A stretch of 64,000 nucleotides of DNA from Cordylochernes scorpioides (lineage: Eukaryota; Arthropoda; Arachnida; Pseudoscorpiones; Chernetidae): NCBI GenBank assembly GCA_030710605.1, contig CP092865.1, positions 144,507,081-144,571,080 of the forward strand, read 5' to 3'. This document shows positions 1 to 10,458 of this stretch, piece by piece; positions within the stretch are counted from its first letter, which is position 1; each line of letters opens with the position of its first letter. The position numbers and the translations under genes were made by a program. The notes beneath the pieces were generated by a model. That model made no database searches. It was given only the letters and a program-made list of their open reading frames with translations, and was not told the DNA's origin.

Positions 1-626
1 AATAGTATCTTGCCTTGGAATTGTATCATTATTCTTGTATGGACGTACCCGGCTTCGCCCGGGTTTTACCCGAGTAAAGGTTTGTCTAACGAATCTCTCA
101 ATAAAGTGAACATTTTTTTCCGGTCCCTTGAAAAATACTCGATAAGTTGAATAAAATCAATATTAATTGGTTCCCTCGGTAATTGGAAGTTAAAGGAATA
201 GTATCTTGCCTTGGAATTGTATCATTATTCTTGTATGGACGTACCCGGCTTCGCCCGGGTTTTACCCGAGTAAAGGTTTGTCTAACGAATCTCTCAATAA
301 AGTGAACATTTTTTTCCGGTCCCTTGAAAAATACTCGATAAGTTGAATAAAATCAATATTAATTGGTTCCCTCGGTAATTAGAAGTTAAAGGAATAGTAT
401 CTTGCCTTGGAATTGTATCATTATTATTGTATGGACGTACCCGGCTTCGCCCGGGTTTTACCCGAGTAAAGGTTTGTCTAACGAATCTCTCAATAAAGTG
501 AACATTTTTTTCCGGTCCCTTGAAAAATACTCGATAAGTTGAATAAAATCAATATTAATTGGTTCCCTCGGTAATTGGAAGTTAAAGGAATAGTATCTTG
601 CCTTGGAATTGTATCATTATTCTTGT
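1..626 (-). repeat. 196-bp tandem array of Helitron 3' end
   Basis: Three full units start at 1, 197 and 393, and a fourth partial unit starts at 589, giving an exact 196-bp period. Only single-base differences are visible between units (for example TTATTCTTG against TTATTATTG near 421). Each unit carries the GC-rich Helitron hairpin followed by TTACCCGAGTAAAGG. In the array the terminal CTAG is lost: the hairpin is preceded by TTGTATGGACGTACCC instead of CTAGCGGACGTACCC. Confidence 0.92.
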
Positions 627-934
627 CTCAAATAAATTGCCGTGTCATCCTGAATTTTGTCTTTCCTAATTTTCTACATTACAAAATCATCGTATCATCA
701 TGATAATATTTAGAGCATATTGTTGAATTATAACAGATAAATTAGAATATTTATCTTGATTATTTTAAAGCGAAAAGTTATTTCAAAAATTTTATTTGCT
801 AGAAACCTTCCCAGTACTATACTAAATAACTTCCCAAAGTTTCATGGCGTTCCAATGAGTGGTTTGGTCAGGCATAAAGGACAAACAGACCACACACATA
901 CACACACACATACATTCATTTTTATATATATAGA
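1..934 (-). mobile_element. Non-autonomous Helitron, 3' portion amplified
   Basis: The right end reads, on the minus strand, as the Helitron 5' terminus TCTATATATATAAAA just inside a host A (element edge at 934, outside base t935). The body matches the two complete Helitrons at 55990 and 59124 (segment with CGTGTCATCCTGAATTTTG; segment with CCCAAAATTTCACGGCG in those copies). The left part contains repeated copies of the 3' hairpin CCCGGCTTCGCCCGGG. The true 3' CTAG end lies beyond base 1. No Rep/helicase coding sequence is present, so it depends on an autonomous partner. Confident as to class; the left boundary is unknown. Confidence 0.75.
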
Positions 935-987
935 TGAATGCCGGCCAAGGCAACCTCTATATTCAGGATATTCACTTGGAATAATAT

Positions 988-1224
988 TGTAGCGTCGAAA
1001 TCAAGTCTTTGTATATCTGGAGATGTGCAAATATTTATTGATGACGTCACGGCGACTAGTCGACAAATATTAACAAATTAACCAAACTATCTACAGCTAG
1101 AGAATATCGAGCAAGCAAGCTAGGCAACTAAATAATGATTTAGAAAATGTAAAAAATTAAATCTGTTTCCAAATATTTTCATTGAATAATTAAATTAAAT
1201 AATAAATTATTTCTTCGCCACACA
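988..1224 (-). mobile_element. Solo LTR, family 1
   Basis: A 237-bp block starting TG and ending CA, flanked on both sides by ATAT (984-987 and 1225-1228), a possible 4-bp target duplication. Homologous blocks occur at 24722-24963 (opposite orientation) and about 52130-52343. Shared landmarks are GGCGAAGAAATAATTTATT at one end, CTACAGCTAGAGAATAT in the middle and a TGACGTCA CRE-like site with ATCAATAAATA near the other end. No internal retroelement sequence is attached, so this looks like recombination to a solo LTR. Confidence 0.6.
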
Positions 1225-2300
1225 ATATAATACTATGTATATGATTAATGTGCGAACATGAGCACAATTTCAGGAATATAGATATGGGAAACTTGGTGAA
1301 TTGGTGATAAGAGATTGATTTTGTGAGTGGTAGAAAGAGATAATGTTGAGAGGGGGGTGAATGGAATCGTCACCGTCGATAAGTGATTGTAGATATAAGA
1401 TAGGAGTGATTTCGAGACAGGTAATGAGACAATCCTTGCTTCTAATTATCGTCCAGAGATAAGTCAATTCAAATACTGAGATAAAGAAGGTCAACGTTTC
1501 TTTAAGATTCACAAAGTTCAATTGTAAAAGAATAAATATCTAACGAAGGTTTTTTTTTTCTATTAGAAAATCTTCTATCTAAAAAATTATCAACCCCCGT
1601 GGTCTTTCAGTTGATGTAATTCTCTTGATATGTATTATGACCAAAGACAAATTAAGAAATAAAATATTTCCAGCTTTCCAACCCAATAATTCGAATTTTT
1701 TTCGATGTAAAAATCAGACTTAAAAGATAAAGAGAATTGCACCATTCGAATGACTATGAAGTTCTAAAGTTTGTGATTAAAATACGATTTTCTAATAAAA
1801 TAAAATTTTCATTTTCGTATTTATTCTCTTTGGAATATGTCAACTCGGGAATTATTCAAAAATAAAAGTACTTCAGATAATAAAGTACCTTTAGTTTGTT
1901 GTTTCCTCTACGCTCAATCACAAAATATATTCTCATTAAGTGTGTGTAATTCGTATACCATTCACTCTATGCAAACTCTATACAACTAAAAAGGCGCCCA
2001 ACGTGGGGCCCGAGTGTAATGGTATATGCGCTACTAAATATGTTATAGAAAAAATGCATTTTATTAAATATTATCTGTGCCAATTGTTCAGATTTGGATC
2101 ACTTAATTTTCAACAACACCAACGGCATGCAGACATGTAATATCATAACGGTTTGATGGATTAACTTGGATAAACCGCTTGTAGGATATACGAGAATTTA
2201 TAAGACATATCACGATTTGAAGGAATGGGTACTATGAGATATATATGATTGCCATAATATGAACCTAAGAAAAACGAATCAAATTTTCCTTCTTTTAAAA
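1225..2300. other. AT-rich DNA without recognised genes
   Basis: An open frame on the minus strand (1270-1521, 83 codons) has no recognisable motif and low-complexity composition; I do not call it a gene. The rest is unique AT-rich sequence. I see no RNA gene, clear promoter or splice-bounded exon. Confidence 0.5.
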
Positions 2301-2814
2301 TACACTCATGTTCGAAACTTATGGAAGTAGAAAGTCTTTTTTGTAGCCATTCGTCTTTTTTTTTCGAAGGATATTAAGGTAATTTTGTTCACATCAGGTT
2401 ATTTCGTGTGGCTTCAATAGATGTCACTGTAATATCTTTCAGAGTTATTGTCTGAATCCTGATAAACATGCTAAAAGGTACAACATTCTTAAGTTTTGTC
2501 TATGAGTGTATCTTTCAGAGTTATTGTTTGAATCTCGATATACATGCTTAAAGGTACAACTTCCTTAAGTTTTGTCCATGAGTGTATCTTTCAGAGTTAT
2601 TGTTTGAATCCCGAAATGCATGCTAAAAGGTACAACTTCCTTAAGTTTTGTCTATGAGTGTATCTTTCAGATTTATTGTTTGAATCTCGATAAACATGCT
2701 AAAAGGTACAACATTCTTAAGTTTTGTCTATGAGTGTATCTTTCAGAGTTTTTGTTTGAATCCCGATATATATGCTAAAAGGTAAAACTTCCTTAAGTTT
2801 TGTCCATGAGTGTA
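2301..2814. mobile_element. Tc1-like MITE with 76-bp internal repeats
   Basis: It begins TACACTCATG and ends CATGAGTGTA, with subterminal AACTTA...GGAAGT and ACTTCCTTAAGTTTTG as inverted ends. Between about 2440 and 2814 a 76-bp unit is repeated about five times (CTTTCAGAGTTATTGT, GAATCCCGATA, CATGCTAAAAGGTACAAC, CTTAAGTTTTGTC). The same architecture recurs at about 11760, 18189, 21715 and 39731. The TA at each edge fits a Tc1/mariner TA target. No transposase is encoded. Confidence 0.7.
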
Positions 2815-2900
2815 TCAAGATTTGAAGACATAGTCACGATGGGATTTATGTGATTATCAAACAATGCCATTGGAAATAAGTTTCCTTTATCTTAATTTAT

Positions 2901-2995
2901 GTAATCTCGTGCTTTCGGGCATTTCTGCTCTTCTACAGAAGTACATAAAAACGTATAAACGCCGTTATACGTTTTTATGTACTCCTCGAGATTAC
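2901..2995. repeat. Small foldback element
   Basis: The outer arms GTAATCTCG (2901) and CGAGATTAC (ending 2995) enclose an inner palindrome (2941-2982) whose 18-bp arms, GTACATAAAAACGTATAA and complement, are separated by about 5 bases. On the minus strand the left arm reads CTGTAGAAGAG, a hairpin, then CCGAAAGCACG, which is the shared foldback core described in the findings. Confidence 0.7.
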
Positions 2996-3145
2996 GTTAA
3001 TAAAGATCAAAGAACCTTATCTCCAGAAACCTATGGCATGTTTGATTAATTCCTATATCTCCAGGAGATTTACATCAATTGAATATTTTTACTATAACGA
3101 TGCGAATTTGAGTCTACTTGCTTCTTCAATACAAACTAAAAGCAA

Positions 3146-3510
3146 AACAAGGCGTTGCTCTCATTGTGGCAAATAATTCCAGGACTCGAGACACCTACTG
3201 CTGGAATGGCCACTCTTCTTCACCGCTAGACAACAGACAATAAATAATGTTGTAGATCTATATCAATTTGTAAATAGCAGAGAGAATTATCATAGATTTA
3301 ACTATTTTTGTAGATATATTTATTATTATCTTTCTAACCTGAAAGGTTCAGGTTCCTAATATATATTATTGTTTCTCTTTATATTTTTGATTACTTTTTC
3401 TTGTCTAATATGTTTATAACTGTTTCTGTTTAAAAAAAATGTAAATCGACGCAATTATCCCTAGCCGGGATATCGCGTTTTGTATGTTGAAATGAATAAA
3501 AAAAACAAGG
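3146..3510 (+). pseudogene. Non-LTR retrotransposon 3' end (decayed)
   Basis: Reading 3146-3359 gives a C-terminal retrotransposon tail: a CSHCGK zinc-ligand pair, one in-frame stop near 3177, then DSRHLLLEWP, a conserved H-x4-W/C spacing in LINE C-terminal zinc knuckles, and a tyrosine-rich end before a stop at 3357-3359. The 3' UTR carries a hairpin ATCCCTAGCCGGGAT followed by GCG and a short A-rich tail AATAAAAAAAAC. A second LINE end at 18745-19010 has the same UTR layout (ATCCCTTGCGGGAT, then GCGCTTT, then AATAAAATAA), which supports a common family. The 5' part is missing. Confidence 0.65.
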
Positions 3511-3910
3511 CGTTTCATAATAAATAAACACAACGTTTAGGTTTTAGTTTTGTATTAAAATGATATCAAAGTGTTTACAATCATTTCTTGTATAACAGAT
3601 TCGTACAATTTCGTGTAAATTCCTTCAATATACGTGCAGATGAGAAATATGGAAAGGTAATTAAAACTTGGTGTAAAAAAGAAACGCCGCTCCCAATATC
3701 TTAGAATTCGCTGTCTCTCATCCATCATCCATCTTTTCAATTTTAATCCTTTTTGTTCAAATTCTCGATCCCCTCGCCACAACAGGATATCCTCCTTTAA
3801 TTTGGATTTTCCAACACTTTGGGAACATTCCTAACATTCAAAATTAATTTCAAATATAAGAAAATTGCGATAAACCTTTATAAGAATATCTAAAAACGGT
3901 TCTCAATATG
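3511..3910. other. AT-rich DNA, nothing recognised
   Basis: A 75-codon minus-strand open frame (3555-3782) shows no family motif and is treated as chance. Confidence 0.45.
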
Positions 3911-4251
3911 TTTCTTTATTACAAATCACCAGGAGCTTTCAAGGTTTCGCTTTTCAACAGGCAAAATACAACTGAAGGTGAGCACGGAGGGTGAGATTGA
4001 CTCAATGATGGCTGTTTATGTTTTGATTTGAGGTATACGAGATTTAAATTATAATGGATATTAAAACAATTTAATAAGAGCCATTATTATATGTTATAAT
4101 AACCATTATAATTTAAATCTCGCATATCCCAAATCAAATATATAAATAGCCATCATTTAGTAAATCTCACCCTCTATGTTCACTCTTAGTTCTAATTTCC
4201 CCCGTTGAAGCGCAAAAGCTTGAAAGCTCCTGGTGATATGTAATAAAGAAA
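3911..4251. repeat. Foldback element
   Basis: The ends TTTCTTTATTACA and TGTAATAAAGAAA are reverse complements. The internal arms match closely (CACCAGGAGCTTTCAAG with CTTGAAAGCTCCTGGTG; AATTTAAATCTCG with its complement). Each arm carries the core GTTGAA-GCG..., then CTTGAAAGCTCC, then AATAAA, as in other foldbacks here. There is no coding capacity. It lies only ten bases from the next foldback. Confidence 0.8.
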
Positions 4252-4260
4252 ATTATTGCG

Positions 4261-4612
4261 TATCTTTTTATTGTGAATAAGCGAACTTTCTCAGGCAACG
4301 AAGCTCTTCTACTGTCTTAACAATGTCAAATTGCGAAATAAAAATTGTTTATTATATATAAAAATAAAACATGCATACACGCAAACGTGCATAACGAAAT
4401 CAAAACTTTAAAAATTCTCTAAAATATTCAATTATTTCATTTATTTAAAACGGATTTTAAAGTTTTGATTTCGTTATGCACGCCCGCACATGAACAGATG
4501 AATATTTGTTTATACAAACACTTTGTATTTATTCACTTGGCATTGTTAAGCCAGTAGAAGAGTGTAGTTGCTCGAAAAAAAAAAGAGCTCGTTTATTCAC
4601 AATAAAAAGACA
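4261..4612. repeat. Foldback element
   Basis: The terminal arms TCTTTTTATTGTGAATAA and TTATTCACAATAAAAAGA are perfect complements. Inner arms share CATAACGAAATCAAAAC and complement. The cores read CAGTAGAAGAG, spacer, then CTCGAAA (plus strand, 4552-4577) with a decayed opposite copy on the left. Confidence 0.8.
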
Positions 4613-4894
4613 CCTATTGTTGATTTTGAATTAATTTTGAATAACCTTTAATAATTATACTCAATGATCTTAACTTGTATTCATTGTTTGCGGATTTTAA
4701 TAGAAAATTAAAATAAAATAATCATATTCTATATATAGCAGAACTTTATTTACATATTTACATAATTCCGAGCTTTTTAGTCTTCATCTCTATATATAGA
4801 AATGTAGTAATCCAATTATAAAGGAGAGTTTTTATAATCAATTTATCATCATTGTTTAATGGTAATTTTTCCAGGAGTAAATGAATTCGTAAAA

Positions 4895-4990
4895 AGAAAG
4901 AGTAAATCTCCCGTCAAATGAAAGGCAATAACTATACACCATCTATTAACCGTCTTTGCAAACTAGCAGACTCGGTCAGTGACGTGTCCA
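4895..4990. repeat. Fragment of GC-rich foldback family
   Basis: It contains TCTCCCGTCAAATG and CATCTATTAACCGTC...AAACTAGC, a diverged copy of the arm of the foldback at 42471-42730. Only one arm is seen here. Confidence 0.55.
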
Positions 4991-5002
4991 TTTTATTTTT
5001 AT

Positions 5003-5386
5003 AAGGTTGTCCCAAAAGTTCGTGTTTTTCTTAAAACGTTGTTATTATTTGGCGAATAATTTTATTACGGCGAATACATAATAATACATAATACAATTAC
5101 TTTATACATAATAAAAATACATTATACATAATATTATAAAATAAATAAACTTTCCAGGGTTAAGTTTCTTGTTCAAATATTTATTTTCACACAAGCTTTC
5201 GGACTTGTCAGTCCTTCAATAGGAGTATCACGATAATAAATTGAATATATACTATTTTTTATATACAAATTAATTTTCACATATTCTAAATATTAATGAT
5301 ATTGAGAGGGAGAGAAAATATAACGGCGAATAATATTGGTATTTCAACTTTTTGCAAGTGCTTACGAACTTTTGGGACAACCTTGT
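5003..5386. mobile_element. Mariner-type MITE with nested insertion
   Basis: The inverted ends AAGGTTGTCCCAAAAGTTCG (left) and CGAACTTTTGGGACAACCTT (right) lie beside TA, as expected for the mariner superfamily. The internal sequence matches copies at 5570 and 22490 (TATTCGCC, TGTATTATGTA). About 5145-5325 does not belong to the MITE: it is an insertion of a foldback-family segment with core CTATTGAAGGACTGAC and CCGAAAGCTTGTG on the minus strand. Confidence 0.85.
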
Positions 5387-5658
5387 ATAAATCAATTTCC
5401 TCAATTAGGTCTAATCACTTTACTATCTAAACATCACTTTGGCAAATTCTGAAGACCCCATGATGGATTTCATGGAATTAAAGTCAACTCTGTTCTGACC
5501 AGAATCATAAGCTCGAAATTCTGTTTTCTTTTGTTGCATACAGCAGTGGAATTGAAGATGTGTATAATACAAGGTTGTCCCAAAAGTTCATAAACACTTA
5601 CAAAAAATTGAAATACCAATATTATTCGCCGTTATGTATAATATCTTTGTATTATATA

Positions 5659-6157
5659 CTAGCGGATGTGTACCCGGCTTCGCCCGGGTTTTATCCGAGT
5701 GAAAGTTTGCCTAACGAATATTATATATTATGAAGTATAATAAACAATGTTAAAGATTAGTTTTAATTATTAATCAAGATTGTGTGTAAATATGTGAGAA
5801 AGATGTAATATCGTTGTTGTTTTCTTGGCCGACTGTTTTACATATGGTGTTATCTTAAAATTGCTTGTTTTGAATATATTTTTAGATTGAGATTATTAGC
5901 TAGTATGTAAAAAAAATAACTCTGTTGAATTATTTTTGTATTTATATATAAATAAAATTAACTCTGTTGATTTTTTTTGTATTTAATCGATAACACCGAA
6001 GTTACGCATGTTAATGTTAGGAAAAATATTTTGATGTTAAGCAAAACCTGCTCCATCTCGTTTTACATAAATGTTGAAAATTTGGTCGAAATTGATGCAT
6101 TGTAACGAAAGTTTTTAGCGAACACCACTTATGAAATTTGCATTTTATTAATATAGA
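5659..6157 (-). mobile_element. Non-autonomous Helitron inserted in MITE
   Basis: On the minus strand it starts TCTATATTAATAAAATG after an A (t6158) and ends with hairpin CCCGGGCGAAGCCGGG, a short spacer and CTAG (plus 5659-5662) before a T. The flanking MITE sequence is continuous across the insertion when compared with 22560-22590. It is 499 bp with no coding capacity. Confidence 0.85.
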
Positions 6158-6183
6158 TAAAGTAATTTTATTATGTATTATTA

Positions 6184-6340
6184 TGCAAAGCGCGCCATCT
6201 GTTATGAATTTTCGAAACTATTATACACACGTATGATTCTTTTGAAAATTCAATTAAATTTTCCATTACAGTAAGGACAGTAGAAATTGTTTAATTTTCA
6301 AAAGAATCATACGCGTCTATAATAGTTTCGAATTTTATCA
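6184..6340. mobile_element. Palindromic MITE (GCGCGCCATCTG family)
   Basis: It carries arms with ACGTATGATTCTTTTGAAAA and the inverted TTTTCAAAAGAATCATACG, plus CATTACAGTAAGGACAGTAGAAATTG. It is flanked by ATGTATTATTAT on both sides, suggesting a target duplication of roughly 8-12 bp (the exact length is unclear in AT-rich target). Related copies lie at 7343, 24160, 36240, 40955, 48610 and elsewhere. Confidence 0.7.
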
Positions 6341-6437
6341 TGTATTATTATTATGTATTCGCCATAATAATATTATTAACCAATAAGAAAAACAAAACTT
6401 TTAACGCCTTGCCAAATGCTTTATTTTTATTTATTTA

Positions 6438-7122
6438 CTAGCCGAATTACCAGGGCAACGCCCGGGTTTTACCCGATTAAATGCTTTTATTCAAATACTA
6501 TTCGTTACAATTATAAATTTGCGCCGTGGATGTCACTCTTGTGAAACGTCCCGCTCCAAACTTTGTGTCTGAGAAGCGATATTTTTATAAAGAGATGATC
6601 TGGCTTTGTGTCTTCTGCTCGAATGAATTTTTTTATGTTAGAATTTTGTTCCTGCATATTAAAAATGAACTGGCTTCACCCGTGGTCCCTGCTTTATGGA
6701 ATTTTTCCCGATATAAACATGATACAGCAATATTTTCATCATTTTCTGACTAAAAAACAACTATTTTTGCCCAGAACCTGTCAATTTCATTTTTTATTGG
6801 CTAAAATTCCGATAAATATCTCTTCCAAATTTTTCTCTATGTCCTGTCAAAACACGTTTTACATGTACATTAGGTCAACTGATATTACTTCCCATCTTCA
6901 CCGCTAGAGGCGCTGCTTGCGAGCGAAAAGGCAAATTTTCAACGCAATTTGCAAATAACTCGAATAATATTCGGGATAGAGACCTGAAATTTTCACTATA
7001 AGTTTTTCCAGCTTCTACTATATATACTGTTAAAATTTCAGTCAGATTAGTTACGTATTGTGGACGTGTATAGCCGACATAGAAACAAACACACATACAT
7101 ATACTGACTTTTATATATATAG
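6438..7122 (-). mobile_element. Non-autonomous Helitron, second family
   Basis: The 3' end CTAG (plus 6438-6441) is preceded on the minus strand by GGGCGTTGCCC hairpin sequence and the stretch CATTTAATCGGGTAAAACCC. The 5' end is near TATATATATAAAAGTCAG at about 7122. It shares the blocks GGCGCCGTGGATGTCAC-like, CCGCTAGAGGCGCTGC and AAATTTTCACTATAAG with the Helitron at 30721-31956. Open frames inside (for example 6608-6907) overlap and show no family signature. Confidence 0.75.
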
Positions 7123-7127
7123 GGATT

Positions 7128-7166
7128 CTGACGAAGACAATAGATTTTTGTCGAAACGTTGAGAAA
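7128..7166 (+). ncRNA. Hammerhead-like core (degenerate)
   Basis: The order is CTGACGA, one extra A, GACAATA/TTTTTGTC hairpin, GAAA, CGTTGAG. The 3' flank GAGAAAATAAAAACTC...GGCCGAAGTGTCT matches the flank of the core at 20341-20383. Compared with a hammerhead, an extra nucleotide lies between A9 and stem II and stem I barely pairs, so this copy should not cleave. Confidence 0.45.
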
Positions 7167-7280
7167 ATAAAAACTCTAAATGGCCGAAGTGTCTATTTTT
7201 CATATAAATATGAATGCCGGCCAGGCAACCTCTATCTTTATGAAAAACAACGTTTAAAGAAAAATACGAACTTTTGAAAC

Positions 7281-7830
7281 AACCTTATATAAAAAAATCA
7301 TGTAAATTTCGCAGCGTGTCAATGGTAATGTGTATTATGATACATTAGCGCGCCATCTGTTATCAAAATTCAAAACTATTATAGACGCGTATATGATTCT
7401 TTTTTAAATTAAACAATTTCATTGCAGTAAGGGCAGTAGAAATTGTTTTATTTTAAAAAGAATCATACGCGTCTATAATAGTTCTGAATTTAATTAATTG
7501 CAGTAAGAAGAGTAGAAATTGTTTTATTTTAAAAATAATCATACGCGTCTATAATAGTTTTGAATTTTGATAGTAATGTGTATATTTCTAAACACTTTTA
7601 TACACACCAAGAGGGAATGTGAATGTGCGGAAGAGTGAAGCCAGGTTTACCAATAAGAAAAACAACGTTTTAAAAAAAACACGAACTTTTGAGATAACCT
7701 TATATCAAAAAATCATGTAAATTTCGAAGTGTGTCAATGGTAAGGTGTATATTTCTAAACACTTTTCTACACACCAAGGGAATGTGAAGGTGCGGAAGAA
7801 TGTAAAAGCTTGTTATGTACTTTATGAGTG
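7281..7830. repeat. Local duplication, one copy with MITE insertion
   Basis: The stretch AAATCATGTAAATTTCG followed by GTGTCAATGGTAA and GTGTATATTTCTAAACAC occurs at about 7288 and about 7709. The first copy is interrupted by a palindromic MITE at about 7343-7578; the second is uninterrupted. GTAATGTGTAT lies on both sides of the inserted MITE. Confidence 0.65.
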
Positions 7831-7943
7831 AAGCCAGGTTTGCCTAATTGCTTCACGTTAAATTAGAGGAAGTGTACGCGGAACTCCTACTTTTACCAAC
7901 GCCGTGTGAAGGAACATTTATAACGGGTGGAGTTAAACAGCTT

Positions 7944-9560
7944 CATGGCGTGTTATATTGTTATTTTAGGAGAATGCAGAGCTCAAATTGAGATTGATTT
8001 AGATAAATGATTCTGGAATTATTATGGTGTTTGTATGGATTGTGTAATGGCACGATGTTTCACATCCTTTTTATGCAAGAGGTAAAAGCTGAGATATTTT
8101 AAAACTAGATTCTACGCCCTTTTAACTCTAATTCTAAATCTATTGAAGCTGAGATCCTGAGATCTTAAAGTCTAAATCCTTTAAATTTTAATGTCGAGAT
8201 TAACATTTCTTAAAGCTGAGATTTCACATCTCTTAAAGCCGAGATTTTAATTTCTTATAATGCCTAGATTTTTACATTTCTAAAAACAGAGAATTTATGG
8301 TGTGTTACATTGTTATTTTAGGAGCATGCAGAGCTCAAATTGAGATTGATTTAGATAAATGATTCTGGAAAGGTGACGGATTTTGTATGAATTGTATAAT
8401 GGCACGGTGTCTCACCTCTCTTTTGAAAGAGAGGTAAAAACTGAGATATTTTAAAACTAGATTCTACGCCCTTTTACTCTATTTCGAAATCTATTGAAGC
8501 TGTGATACTATGTCTCTTAAAGCCTAGATCCTTCAACTTTTAAAGTCGAGATTAACATTTCTTAAAGCTGAGATTTCACATCTCTTAAAGCCGAGATTTT
8601 AATTTCTTAATGCCTAGATTTTGACGTTTCTTAAAGCAGGGATTTTATGGTGTGTTACATTGTTATTTTAGGAGCATGCAGAGCTCAAATTGAGATAGAT
8701 TTAGATAAATGATTCTGGAAATGTGACGGATTTTGTATGAATTGTATAATGGCACGGTGTCTCACCTCCTTTTTATGCAAGAGGTAAAAGCTGAGATATT
8801 TTAAAACTAGATTCTACGCCCTTTTAACTCTAATTCGAAATCTACTAAAGCTGAGATCCTGAGATCTTAAAGTCTAAATCCTTTAAATTTTAATGTCGAG
8901 ATTAACATTTCTTAAAGCTGAGATTTCACATCTCTTAAAGCCGAGATTTTAATTTCTTAATGCCTAGATTTTTACATTTCTAAAAACAGAGAATTTATGG
9001 TGTGTTACATTGTTATTTTAGGAGAATGCAGCGCTCAAATTGAGATTGATTTAGATAAATGATTCTGGAAATGTGATTTAGTTTGTATCAAAATGTGTAA
9101 TGGCACGGATCTCACCTCCTTTTTACGCTAGAGGTAAAAGCCGATATATTTTAAAACTAGATTCTACGCCCTTTTAACTCTAATTCGAAATCTATTGAAG
9201 CTGAAATCGTATATCTCTTAAAGTCTAGATCCTTCAACCCTTAAAGCCGAGATATTATACCTCTTAAGGCCGAGATTTTAATTTCTTAATGCCTAGATTT
9301 TTACATTTCTTAAAGCAGAGATTCTATGGTGTGTTACATTTTTATTTTAGGAGAATGCAGCAGCTCAAATTGAGATTGATTTAGATATATAATTCTGGAA
9401 ATATGATGGAGTTTGTATGAAAATGTGTAATGGCACGGTGTCTCACCTCTTTTACATGCTAGGGAGAGGGCCGAGATATCTTTCAAACTAAGAAAGATCC
9501 TACGCCCTTTTAACTCTAATTCGAAATCTATTAAAGCTGAAATCCTATATATCTTAAAGC
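7944..9560. repeat. About 350-bp satellite, five units
   Basis: Unit starts (ATGGTGTGTTACATTG, or a close variant) are at 7944, 8297, 8647, 8997 and 9326, so periods are 353, 350, 350 and 329. Each unit has a unique half (ATGCAGAGCTCAAATTGAG ... AATGGCACGGTGTCTCACC) and a half made of short GAGATTT-type subrepeats with AAAGC linkers. Small frames across it are chance. Confidence 0.9.
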
Positions 9561-10230
9561 TTAGATCCTTCAACTTTTAAAGCCGAGATTTTAATTCTTT
9601 TAAAGCTAAGATTTCACATCTTTTAAAATCGAGATTTTAATTTCTTTGAGCCTCGATTTTTATATTTCTCAAAGCCGAGATTTTATATCTTTTAAAGCTG
9701 AGATATCTCAAAGCTGAGGTTTTAAATTTTCAAAGCCGAGATTTTAATTTCTTAAAGCTGAGATTTTAATCTCTCAAACCCGAGATTTTTGATATTTTAA
9801 AGCCGAGATTTTACATCTTTTAAAGCCTAGATTTTAATCTCTCAAAGCTGAGATTTTTGATATCTGAGATTTTGCATTTTTTGAAGCCGAGATTTTACAT
9901 CCTTTAAAGCCAGGATTTTAATCTCCTAGAACTAATATTTTAATCTCAAAGCCGATATTTTAATCTCTTAAAGCCTGAATTTTTGATTTCTTAAAACCGA
10001 GATTTTATATCCTTTAAAGTCAAGATTTTAATTTCCTAAATCTGAGGTTTTAATATCTCAAAATTGAAATCTTTTATTTCTTTTATTTTTACTTTTGAAA
10101 CCCAAATTTTACATCTTTTAAAGCTAAGATTATAATATCATAAAGCAAGATCCTATGTCCCTTGAATACGGGATCCTACATCTTTCTTAAAGCTAAGTTT
10201 ATAGATCTCTCAAAGATGAATTCTCGAGTC
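9560..10230. repeat. GAGATTTTAA-type minisatellite
   Basis: A degenerate array of roughly 20-27 bp units such as AAAGCCGAGATTTTAAT and TTTCTTAAAGC continues the subrepeat half of the adjacent satellite after the unique half is lost. Divergence rises toward 10230, as at the edge of an array. Confidence 0.85.
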
Positions 10231-10458
10231 CTAATGTGTTAAAATTTTAAATCCTGAAAATATTTAGATTATTCTCTATTACCTATTCCCATCGCTCCGA
10301 TTTTCTACTCATTAATTTGAAGCAGTTAAAATTGAGATATAGATAGGATTTGAGTTACTTGTGTATATGTGTGTGTGTAATTATACGGTATGCAAATATG
10401 TAAGTCAGAGAGTCTGAAAATGTCTTGATATTGGCTGGCTAAATATTGAGATCAAATG
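10231..10458. other. AT-rich spacer
   Basis: Includes a short TG-rich run near 10362-10378. Nothing else is recognised. Confidence 0.4.

Larger units (their letters stand above)
5570..7287. mobile_element. Mariner-type MITE split by nested elements
   Basis: The left end, CAAGGTTGTCCCAAAAG after TA, starts at 5570. The right end, AACTTTTGAAACAACCTTA, closes near 7287. The MITE body is scattered between these as 5570-5658, 6158-6182, 6341-6437 and about 7235-7287. The interruptions are two Helitrons (5659-6157 and 6438 to about 7122), a palindromic MITE (about 6184-6340) and a hammerhead-like fragment (about 7123-7205). The order of insertion can be read from which joins are intact. Confidence 0.8.

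Noticed and set aside
1270-1521. 83-codon minus-strand open frame
   Set aside because: AT-driven composition, no domain, no conserved copy with the same frame.
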